Shown here: positions 25,066 to 31,661 of the stretch, piece by piece
Layout: every line of letters starts with the position of its first letter
How positions within the stretch are numbered: the stretch's first letter is position 1
From: CAZSNT01 sp964607765
GTDB lineage: Bacteria > Verrucomicrobiota > Lentisphaeria > Oligosphaerales > JABHEG01
NCBI GenBank assembly: GCA_964607765.1
Contig: CAZSNT010000122.1
Location: 1 to 31,661 of the forward strand
Direction: 5' to 3'
Length of the DNA: 31,661 bases
The notes under the pieces: model-generated
The model's database searches: none
Seen by the model: the letters and a program-made list of their open reading frames with translations, nothing else
What the model was told of the DNA's origin: nothing
Program-made: the position numbers and the translations under genes

Positions 25066-27831
25066 TCAGTCACCGTCCACGCGCAGGTTGTCCACGTAGA
25101 ACACGGTGCGCTCCCGGGCATTCGAGCAGATGCCGATCCAGGTGCAGCGAGTGAATGCGGTGCCTCCGACGCAGGGCAGGCTCGACAAGTCCCGGGTTTG
25201 CGCGCCGGGGAGCGTGACGCGCAGATCGTACCGACCGGAGCCCAACACACAGGTGATCTCCAGCCGCACCCACTGGTTGTGCGGCAGAAGCAGGAGTTTC
25301 CGACCTTGTTCCGTACTCAGCGTCCCATCGGGGCCAACTCGCAGCGAGGGCCCGACAGGATTTTCACGCCGGTTCTCGACCGTGCGCAGCTCGAGTGAAG
25401 GCTGGGCGCCCTTGCCGATGCGGAGGTCAACCGTGCACCGTACCGTGCCGGCTGCGAGGAAGGACGGCTTGACGAACAGGTAGGGCATGAAAGAGCGCGG
25501 GTCCGGGCCGTCACTGAACTTCGCGCTGTATCGTCCCTCGGAGGCGGTTTCCTTACTCGCCCGAATGGTGCAGGCCCCGTGGCTGCGGACCACGCAATCG
25601 GCAAACGGATCGAGTTTGTGCCCGTGGTCCTCGGCTTCGAAACTCAGGTGGAGCGTACGCAGCGTCGAATAGTGCGCCCAGGCGAACCGTTGCGGCAGCG
25701 GCGTGTCTGCGGGCAGCAATCTTGCCGGCCGGTCGGGCAGGCCCTCGAGAAGGACGGCGCTGTGGACGAACAGATCGCGCAAGGTCAGTGACAGCACGCC
25801 GTCACGCCAGGAGTGGCTGACCGTGGTGTTTTCCGGTACGGCCCGTACAGCGGTCGGGGCGCGGCTGACGGGGACACTGACTCGGAGTTCCGGGATTGCC
25901 GTAGCGTCATCGATGATGTCCGATTTCTCGGGCCGAACGCGCCGGCCGTTACTGCGGCTGGTCAGGTCTGTCAGGTGCAGCACGGTCAGATCGGTCTTGC
26001 GCCGGACTGCCATGACCAGGTGCGGCGTTTCGGTTGGCGCATCGATGCAGAAGCACGGCCCGGCGCCCATCAGTCCCATTGCCCACGGCACGATTCCGTC
26101 CACGTCGGGGCAGGGCAGGCGATCCACGTTGAGCCAGTGAACGGCGCCCTTGCCATGGGGTTTCCGAGTCAGGGCCGGTCGGCCGTCAACGAACGTGGCC
26201 AGTGTCTCGGCGTCGCCCAGCTCCACACGCCACGTCGAACCGGGCACGACTGTGCGTGCGCTGAGAGCCAGCTGCGCCTGCCTCGGTTCACGTCCAACTC
26301 GTCGCAGCCCGAGCCATCGCGTCACGCTGTCATCCTCCGTGCCGCCGGCCCGCATGGCGCCGCCGGTCACGAGTGCCGAGCCACCTTTCTGCACGAACTC
26401 CCGAAGCGCTGTGACGGTTTCGGGAGCGAGGTCGCGTTGGTTCGGCACCACCACGAGCCGGTACCCGGCCGCATGTCGGCGCAGCAGGGATTCGTTGACC
26501 AGGTCGACGCTGCAGGCGGCGTCCTGAAACGCCAGCGCAAACGCATTGGCTGCCAGGTAGTCATGGGTGCCGTCCGCCTCCTCGCCGCAACGCTCGGCCA
26601 GCCACGTGGTTTCGGACACCAGCACGGCGTAGGGGTTGCGCGAGACGGACCGGCCGCAGGCGGCCTCGCGATCGCGCGCGAATCGGGCGCACAGCGTCAC
26701 CCGTTCCTGTGCCTGCGGGCGCACGATGCCGGAGCCGCGGCACCAGAGGAACCAGGGCCCGCCGAACGACAGCGTGAGTGCGCCCTGCTGCAGCACGCGG
26801 CCCAGCGTGATCTTGTCACCATCGACCAGGTGCATGATGTCGTGAGCCGTGGCCTGATCGGCTGACAGCAGCATGGCTGACAGCCGGGTCTCGCGCAGGC
26901 TGATGCCGTGGCTGAGATCGGCACTCAGCGCATCGACGTCGGCGGGGGGATCGCGCGGGTCGATCTTCTCAAAGGTGGGGCTGTATGTCTTGCGCCAGGA
27001 GTGGTTCGAGGTGTACATGGTTCGGGGATTGGCCCGGTGTACCACGTCGGCCATACGACAGCGATAGGCGTCGTAGCGCTCCTGCTCCAGGCGCAGCCAC
27101 GCCGGCCAGTCGGGGTCTTTCGGGTCGGTCGGCGGGTCGGCCTTGCCACTGTGCCGACGCCAAGCCTCGCGGCAGTTCGGGCAGTAGCAAGCGTGGGTCC
27201 GTGCATGGTCGCCATCCACCCAGAAGCCGCCCGGTCCATACAGCGCCGAGACCTCCTCCAACAGGGGGAGCAGGATCTGTTCCAGGTACCCGTCGCCGTT
27301 CGGCGCGGGCCGGGGGCAGGCGTCATACAGGCCCTCGCCGCGGCCACGTCCCCGACCCGCGGCATTCTGCTGCATCCATTGAGGGTGCTTCAGGTGGATG
27401 CGCAGACCACGGGTGTTGAGGTAGACGTGGAAGCGCTTGCCGCAGGACGCCACGGCCTCGCGCCAGACGCCGAGAGTGTCGAACCCGGCCAGCTGCGGGT
27501 GCAGCAGTTCCGGGAGGCGTTCTGTGGGGTACGTGACCATGTGTCCGACCGCGCCGTAGGCCGAGACCTGGACCATGTCCACCGGAATATCGCGGATCAT
27601 GGCGGCCAGTTCTTCGACCGTATGCCCCTGCCCGACCAGAGAGGAGTGGTTGTCGATGTGCAGATTCACCACCGAGTCCCGGTACCACTCGGTGTGATTC
27701 TGTTGCGCAGGGAGTCGCACATCGTCTGTCCGGTTCATGGGGCTGTCCCTCTGCGCAGGGGCATCCGCGCTGACCAAGGCCGAAGCCAGGCCGAGGAGGC
27801 GGAGTAGCCACGTTATGCGGTCGGTTTTCAT
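25066..27831 (-). CDS. Secreted glycoside hydrolase-like protein (GH42/GH29-like, with trimerisation-like domain)
   Basis: Predicted exported hydrolase of 921 residues. ATG 27831 starts a signal peptide (cleavage near SADA, about residue 24); no good ribosome-binding site was seen. Residues about 50-400 resemble a TIM barrel of the hypothetical glycosyl hydrolase/GH29/GH42 type: VVNLHIDNHSS, RFHVYLNTRG, and GGFWVDGDH with D206 as a possible catalytic acid, followed by a Cys-rich CYCPNC segment often seen in such proteins. Residues about 440-560 (YAVLVSETTWLAE...LREFVQKGGSALVTGG) look like the GATase-like trimerisation domain of beta-galactosidases. The C-terminus (about 720-921) is a jelly-roll, concanavalin-like domain. 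The substrate is unknown. The gene starts four bases after the stop of a DUF1080-like remnant on the same strand. Activity is not proven by sequence. Confidence 0.72.
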   Translation of the reverse strand: MKTDRITWLLRLLGLASALVSADAPAQRDSPMNRTDDVRLPAQQNHTEWYRDSVVNLHIDNHSSLVGQGHTVEELAAMIRDIPVDMVQVSAYGAVGHMVTYPTERLPELLHPQLAGFDTLGVWREAVASCGKRFHVYLNTRGLRIHLKHPQWMQQNAAGRGRGRGEGLYDACPRPAPNGDGYLEQILLPLLEEVSALYGPGGFWVDGDHARTHACYCPNCREAWRRHSGKADPPTDPKDPDWPAWLRLEQERYDAYRCRMADVVHRANPRTMYTSNHSWRKTYSPTFEKIDPRDPPADVDALSADLSHGISLRETRLSAMLLSADQATAHDIMHLVDGDKITLGRVLQQGALTLSFGGPWFLWCRGSGIVRPQAQERVTLCARFARDREAACGRSVSRNPYAVLVSETTWLAERCGEEADGTHDYLAANAFALAFQDAACSVDLVNESLLRRHAAGYRLVVVPNQRDLAPETVTALREFVQKGGSALVTGGAMRAGGTEDDSVTRWLGLRRVGREPRQAQLALSARTVVPGSTWRVELGDAETLATFVDGRPALTRKPHGKGAVHWLNVDRLPCPDVDGIVPWAMGLMGAGPCFCIDAPTETPHLVMAVRRKTDLTVLHLTDLTSRSNGRRVRPEKSDIIDDATAIPELRVSVPVSRAPTAVRAVPENTTVSHSWRDGVLSLTLRDLFVHSAVLLEGLPDRPARLLPADTPLPQRFAWAHYSTLRTLHLSFEAEDHGHKLDPFADCVVRSHGACTIRASKETASEGRYSAKFSDGPDPRSFMPYLFVKPSFLAAGTVRCTVDLRIGKGAQPSLELRTVENRRENPVGPSLRVGPDGTLSTEQGRKLLLLPHNQWVRLEITCVLGSGRYDLRVTLPGAQTRDLSSLPCVGGTAFTRCTWIGICSNARERTVFYVDNLRVDGD

Positions 27832-27835
27832 GGGC

Positions 27836-28078
27836 TCAATGTAGCACGGCCACGGCATGGACGTCGAAGTCTCCCGTCAGGAAGTAGATGCCCGAGTTGG
27901 CGCCCTTCGCGGTCATCACCTGCACGCGGAGCTCGAACTGCGTCAACCTGACGCCGCCCACCTTGCCGACGTAGTAGAGCAGCGCGGGGCGCGGGGCCAT
28001 CGACACTCTCGCCGCACGAGACAGAGGCACCACTTCCGGGCAGTTGCCGACCTTGAATTCGAGGCTTAAGGCTGTCTA
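27836..28078 (-). pseudogene. DUF1080 (3-keto-disaccharide hydrolase-like) remnant
   Basis: The minus-strand frame open from 28078 to a TGA at 27836-27838 encodes a short peptide with FELRVQVMTAKGANSGIYF. This strongly recalls the signature 'F-L-x-x-E-F...GANSGIYF' of DUF1080/LamG-like domains, which are normally about 180-200 residues and continue well beyond this motif. Only about 80 residues remain. There is no credible start codon with a ribosome-binding site (a GTG at 28033 is the first option), and the upstream end runs into the hppA promoter. It is probably the decayed end of a gene once in front of the hydrolase gene. A short functional protein is less likely. Confidence 0.5.
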
Positions 28079-28082
28079 TTAT
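28053..28082 (+). promoter_or_regulatory. sigma70-like promoter of hppA
   Basis: TTGAAT (28053-28058) and TATTAT (28077-28082) are 18 bp apart, in a locally AT-rich stretch unlike the surrounding GC-rich DNA. Transcription would begin near 28089, leaving a leader of about 70 nt that ends in the GAGGAG ribosome-binding site before ATG 28161. This position also argues against the longer in-frame start at 28044. Confidence 0.6.
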
Positions 28083-28160
28083 GTACTTTTATCACTATGG
28101 CTATGGGCAGACCAATTCCGCGTGGATTCGAACGAAGGCGGCGAACAGAGAGGAGTGGAC

Positions 28161-30548
28161 ATGGGTAGCGGCATGATGAGGATCAGAGACAAAGCGTTGC
28201 TGGGGCTTGGCTTCCTGGCTGTGCCCGGAGCCTGGGCGCAGGAAGCGGCGGCGCTTCCGAGCGTGAGCATCACTCCGGGCGCTTGGTACATCGCGCCGGT
28301 CGCCTCGGTCATAGCGCTGGTAACGGCGTGGTATTTTTACCAGAAGATGATGACGGCGGATGAAGGTACGGACCGGATGAAGGAGATCGCCGGTTATGTG
28401 CGGGAAGGCGCGATGGCCTATCTGTTCCGACAGTACCGGGTCGTGATCGTGGTGTTCCTCGTTCTGCTCGTCATCCTGGCCGGCCTTGCCGTGTTCGGGA
28501 TCCAGAATCCGTTTGTGCCGTTCGCGTTTCTGACCGGTGGTTTCTTCTCGGGGCTGTGCGGTTATTTCGGCATGCGCACGGCGACGAACGCGTCGGCGCG
28601 CACGGCGCAGGGCGCGAGTCAGTCGCTGAACCGCGGCCTGCAGGTCGCCTTCCGTTCGGGCGCTGTGATGGGGCTGGTGGTTGTGGGTCTCGGCCTGCTC
28701 GACATCTGTGTCTGGTACTGGGTGCTGGACAAGCTGGTCTACACGGCCGAGAACATGGCGAACGGCTGGAAGCTGATGGGCATGGTCATGGTGCCTGAGG
28801 GCTGCAGTGCCACCGAGAAGCTCGTCCACATTACGACGACCATGATCACGTTCGGCATGGGCGCCTCGACGCAGGCGCTGTTCGCCCGTGTGGGCGGCGG
28901 CATCTACACCAAGGCGGCGGACGTCGGTGCGGACCTTGTGGGTAAGGTCGAAGCGGGTATTCCCGAGGACGACCCCCGCAACCCGGCAACGATCGCAGAC
29001 AACGTCGGTGACAATGTGGGCGATGTGGCCGGCATGGGCGCTGATCTCTACGAATCCTACTGCGGCTCGATCCTGGCGACGGCGGCTCTCGGTGCGGCGG
29101 TCGGCATGCAGCGTGGTAACATCGATCTCAGCATCAAGCTGGTTACGGCGCCCATGATCGTGGCCGGGCTCGGAACGCTGCTGTCCATCGCGGGCTGTTT
29201 CGCGGTGCGCTGCGGCGACGAAGCGAACATGAAGACGTTGATGAACGCGCTGGCGCTGCCGCTGTGGGGCAGCACGGCCGCGATCGCCGTGGTCTGTTTC
29301 ATACTCGCGAAGATGGGCTTCATCACTGTGGGCGTCGCGGGCTCTGTGACAGCCGGTCTGATCGCCGGGTGCCTGATCGGGAAGCTCACCGAATACTACA
29401 CCTCCGACGAATACAGCCCGACAAGAGGCATTGCTGAGCAGGCGGAGATGGGGCCGGCGACGGCCATCATCGATGGTCTCGCGGTCGGCATGTTCTCAGC
29501 GGGTTGGCCGGTGATTGTGATTGTCATCGGCATTCTGGCTGCCTTCGGGTGTGCAGGCGGCTTCTCGGACTTGGGCATGGGGCTTTACGGTATCGGGTTC
29601 GCCGCGGTCGGGATGCTGGCCACGCTCGGTTTCTCGCTGGCCACAGACGCCTACGGGCCCATCGCCGACAACGCGGGGGGCAATGCTGAGATGGCCGGCC
29701 TGGGCCCGGAAGTGCGGGAGAAGACCGACGCTCTGGACATGCTCGGCAACACCACGGCGGCGATCGGCAAGGGCTTTGCCATCGGTTCGGCTGCTTTGAC
29801 CGCGATGGCGCTCCTGGCAGCCTACATCGAAGAGGTGAAGATCTGGGTAGCCAAGCTGGCCGGCGACGGTGAGTTCATGGGCTTCACCGCGGAGAAGGCG
29901 GCGCATGCCGAGATCATGGACTTCGTGAACGCCTATGAACTGCACCTGATGAACCCGCTGCTTCTGTGCGGCATTTTCATTGGTGCGATGATGGCGTTTG
30001 TGTTCTGCGCCATGACCATGAAGGCTGTGGGGCGTGCCGCGGGCGCGATGGTGAACGAGGTGCGGCGGCAGTTCAAGGAGAAGCCGGGCATCATGGAAGG
30101 CAAAGAGAAGCCGGACTACGCCCGCTGTGTTGAGATTTCCACCCTGGGCGCGCAGAAAGAGATGATCGTGCCGTCGCTGCTGGCGATCATCCTTCCGGTC
30201 GTTGTAGGCCTGATCCTCGGCGTTCCCGGCGTGATGGGTCTTCTGGCCGGCGGCTTGACCGCAGGCTTCGTGCTGGCCACGATGCTGAACAACTCGGGCG
30301 GCGCGTGGGACAACGCGAAGAAGTACATCGAGAAGGGCAACCACGGCGGCAAGAAGCTGCCCGACGGCAGCAAGAACCCCGTGCACGGCGCTGCGGTGAT
30401 CGGGGACACGGTCGGTGATCCGTGCAAGGACACGTCCGGGCCGTCGCTGAACATCCTGATCAAGCTCATGAGCATGGTCAGTATCGTGTTCTCTCCGGTT
30501 GTGGTGAAGTTCTCGCCCAAGATCCAGGCACTTCTCGGGCTGCAGTAA
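28161..30548 (+). CDS. hppA: K+-dependent membrane pyrophosphatase, probably Na+-pumping
   Basis: Integral inner-membrane enzyme of 795 residues that couples pyrophosphate hydrolysis to cation export. ATG 28161 follows GAGGAG and gives a signal-peptide-like N-terminus (LGLGFLAVPGAWAQEAA). Pyrophosphate-site motifs are intact: DVGADLVGKVEAGIPEDDP, DNVGDNVGDVAGMGADL, and the late DNAKKYIEKG and GDTVGDPCKDTSGPSLN. GNTTAAIGKG has Ala533 and Gly536 where K+-independent enzymes have Lys and Thr, so it should need K+. ADLYESY places Glu298 three residues after Asp295, the arrangement of Na+-transporting enzymes such as that of Thermotoga; H+-only plant types have Gly there. Na+ transport, possibly with H+, is therefore likely but not certain. 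It is followed by a hairpin and rnhC. Confidence 0.96.
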   Translation: MGSGMMRIRDKALLGLGFLAVPGAWAQEAAALPSVSITPGAWYIAPVASVIALVTAWYFYQKMMTADEGTDRMKEIAGYVREGAMAYLFRQYRVVIVVFLVLLVILAGLAVFGIQNPFVPFAFLTGGFFSGLCGYFGMRTATNASARTAQGASQSLNRGLQVAFRSGAVMGLVVVGLGLLDICVWYWVLDKLVYTAENMANGWKLMGMVMVPEGCSATEKLVHITTTMITFGMGASTQALFARVGGGIYTKAADVGADLVGKVEAGIPEDDPRNPATIADNVGDNVGDVAGMGADLYESYCGSILATAALGAAVGMQRGNIDLSIKLVTAPMIVAGLGTLLSIAGCFAVRCGDEANMKTLMNALALPLWGSTAAIAVVCFILAKMGFITVGVAGSVTAGLIAGCLIGKLTEYYTSDEYSPTRGIAEQAEMGPATAIIDGLAVGMFSAGWPVIVIVIGILAAFGCAGGFSDLGMGLYGIGFAAVGMLATLGFSLATDAYGPIADNAGGNAEMAGLGPEVREKTDALDMLGNTTAAIGKGFAIGSAALTAMALLAAYIEEVKIWVAKLAGDGEFMGFTAEKAAHAEIMDFVNAYELHLMNPLLLCGIFIGAMMAFVFCAMTMKAVGRAAGAMVNEVRRQFKEKPGIMEGKEKPDYARCVEISTLGAQKEMIVPSLLAIILPVVVGLILGVPGVMGLLAGGLTAGFVLATMLNNSGGAWDNAKKYIEKGNHGGKKLPDGSKNPVHGAAVIGDTVGDPCKDTSGPSLNILIKLMSMVSIVFSPVVVKFSPKIQALLGLQ

Positions 30549-30588
30549 AGGCCGATCAGGTTGACACGGTCCGAGACCGATGATTGCG

Positions 30589-30629
30589 AACGCTCGCCCC
30601 GGTTGCCTTGTGCGGCCCGGGCGAGCGTT
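30589..30629 (+). terminator. Hairpin after hppA
   Basis: AACGCTCGCCC (30589-30599) pairs perfectly with GGGCGAGCGTT (30619-30629), an 11-bp stem with a 19-nt loop, 40 bp after the hppA stop codon. It is followed by GTCTCTTCC, only a weak T-rich tail. It probably ends or attenuates the hppA transcript ahead of rnhC, which starts 25 bp further on. Confidence 0.55.
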
Positions 30630-30654
30630 GTCTCTTCCAGGGACACATGACGCC

Positions 30655-31596
30655 ATGCCGCCCAAAACAAGCTACGTCTGCACTTTGACCGCTGACCAAG
30701 TCAGCCAGCTGCGCGGCCTGATGGAGCCCGGCGGCTGGGAGTTCGGCAATGCTCCGTACGCCCATTGGCGCGCGAAGATGCAGAAGACCAGCGTGGTGGC
30801 TTACGAATCGGGGAAGCTGACCGTTCAGGGCAAGGGCACAGCGGACTTCGTGCAGTTCCTGCTCGAGCCCGAGATCCTCAAGGAAGCCCGGTTCGGCTAC
30901 GAGGAGGCGTTGGCTGAAGTGGAATCGCCCGAGATGTTCACGCCGCACGCCGGAATTGACGAGAGCGGCAAGGGCGATTATTTCGGCCCTCTTGTAATCG
31001 CCTGCGTCTACGTTGACGCGACCAGCGCACGGGAGCTGCTTGCGGCGGGGGTCGCCGACTCGAAGACGATCAAGAGCGCCAAACGCATCGAGGAGCTGAG
31101 GAAGACCATTCAGGCCGGTGTGCGGGGCCGGTTCGGCATGGTGACCATCGGTCCGAACGCCTACAACCGTCTCTATGCGAAACTCCGGAACGTGAATCAG
31201 ATGCTGGCCTGGGGGCATGCACGGGCCCTGGAGAATATGCTGGAGCGCGCTCCCGACTGTCCTCGGGCCGTTTCGGATCAGTTCGGCAACAAGCGCCTCG
31301 TGCTCAACGCCCTGATGGAGCGCGGCCGCACGATCAAGCTCGAGCAGATGCCGAAGGCGGAGAGCGACGTTGCTGTGGCGGCCGCCTCCATTCTGGCGCG
31401 TGCGTGTTTCGTGGCGCGCCTGGAGCGGCTGAGTGAAGAGACGGGCATCCGCCTGCCCAAAGGCGCTGGGCGTGCGGTTGACGAAGCGGCAGCGGCCCTG
31501 ATCCGCAGGGACGGCAAAGCGAGTCTGGCCGCTGTGGCGAAGCTACATTTCAAGACAACGCAGAAAGCGCTCGCGGTTGCCGGGCTGCACGGGTAA
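30655..31596 (+). CDS. rnhC: Ribonuclease HIII
   Basis: Cytoplasmic nuclease that cuts the RNA strand of RNA-DNA hybrids during replication and repair, 313 residues, a normal length for the family. ATG 30655 was chosen because the protein then starts at the typical N-terminal substrate-binding domain (about 5-85: YVCTLTADQVSQLRGLM...VQGKGTADFVQFLLEPEIL). The catalytic domain starts at GIDESGKGDYFGPLV with D102 and E103. Further acidic residues D208 (SDQFG) and D238 (ESDVAVAAASILAR) fit the remaining metal ligands. The ADSKTIK and NQMLAWGH segments are also typical. A weak GGGA lies upstream. The gene is in the same direction as hppA, 106 bp downstream and beyond a hairpin, so it may be read separately or by partial read-through. 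Confidence 0.95.
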   Translation: MPPKTSYVCTLTADQVSQLRGLMEPGGWEFGNAPYAHWRAKMQKTSVVAYESGKLTVQGKGTADFVQFLLEPEILKEARFGYEEALAEVESPEMFTPHAGIDESGKGDYFGPLVIACVYVDATSARELLAAGVADSKTIKSAKRIEELRKTIQAGVRGRFGMVTIGPNAYNRLYAKLRNVNQMLAWGHARALENMLERAPDCPRAVSDQFGNKRLVLNALMERGRTIKLEQMPKAESDVAVAAASILARACFVARLERLSEETGIRLPKGAGRAVDEAAAALIRRDGKASLAAVAKLHFKTTQKALAVAGLHG

Positions 31597-31630
31597 CCGG
31601 CCAGTTACGTGAGGCATCCGCGCGTCCCCC

Positions 31631-31654
31631 GTAGCCCGGCTCTCCCGAGCCGGG
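31631..31654. repeat. Dispersed palindrome, single copy
   Basis: GTAG followed by CCCGGCTC-TCCC-GAGCCGGG is the 24-bp element that occurs six times at 6921-7292, with one changed base in the loop. It lies 35 bp after the rnhC stop codon, so again just downstream of a gene. It may continue into a longer unit outside the window. Confidence 0.88.
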
Positions 31655-31661
31655 TGTGTTG

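Larger units (their letters stand above)
27832..28160. other. Divergent intergenic region between the GH42/GH29-like gene and hppA
   Basis: These 329 bp hold the DUF1080-like remnant on the minus strand and the hppA promoter and leader on the plus strand. The stretch at about 28050-28110 is the most AT-rich part of the neighbourhood. No clear promoter was found for the minus-strand hydrolase gene, which may be transcribed from within the remnant. Confidence 0.55.

Noticed and set aside
28044..28160. Longer N-terminus for the membrane pyrophosphatase
   Set aside because: The extension overlaps the likely -35/-10 boxes. ATG 28161 has a good GAGGAG site and a normal start of the protein.

Overview
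The window is GC-rich bacterial DNA with seven intact protein genes, one probable gene remnant and several repeat families. No tRNA, rRNA, CRISPR array, transposase or phage gene was seen. Several features together suggest a Gram-negative member of the PVC group (Verrucomicrobiota, Kiritimatiellota or Lentisphaerota) or a relative. These are huge type V autotransporters, which need an outer membrane; a Na+-type, K+-dependent membrane pyrophosphatase; RNase HIII; secreted multi-domain glycoside hydrolases next to a DUF1080-like fragment; and dispersed short palindromes between genes. This placement is inference from gene content, not from a marker gene.

Layout. Positions 1-232 hold a G-rich 13-bp tandem repeat, a sigma70-like promoter and a leader made of 9-bp repeats. 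They precede a secreted, GH101-like glycoside hydrolase (233-3931, +). A convergent two-gene operon follows on the minus strand: a lipoprotein solute-binding protein (6794-5718) and a fused double-domain ABC permease (5680-4112) of the ferric-iron type, with no ATPase gene. Positions 6913-7297 hold a 142-bp tandem repeat built from paired palindromes. From 7304 to 24437, about 17 kb is taken up by two tandem minus-strand paralogues encoding giant glycine-rich autotransporters of 2782 and 2759 residues. Each has a signal peptide, an N-terminal double beta module like that preceding DUF481 proteins, about 30 'AQSVGGGGG' passenger repeats and a C-terminal beta-barrel. Next comes a secreted GH42/GH29-like hydrolase (27831-25066, -) with a DUF1080-like remnant just upstream. 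The right end carries hppA (28161-30548, +) and rnhC (30655-31596, +), then one more copy of the palindrome seen at 6.9-7.3 kb.

How it may fit together. The window reads as a cell-envelope region: two outer-surface adhesin-like autotransporters, two exported glycan-active enzymes, an ion or iron importer and an ion-motive pyrophosphatase. The autotransporter pair is the most distinctive part. Their upstream regions share a conserved block with a GG-N10-GC spacing that could be a sigma54 promoter, and a 36-bp palindrome. The paralogues have kept the same order of repeat units while differing in charged inserts, one unit-sized deletion and a linker duplication. This suggests an old duplication under selection for the same architecture with different surface loops.
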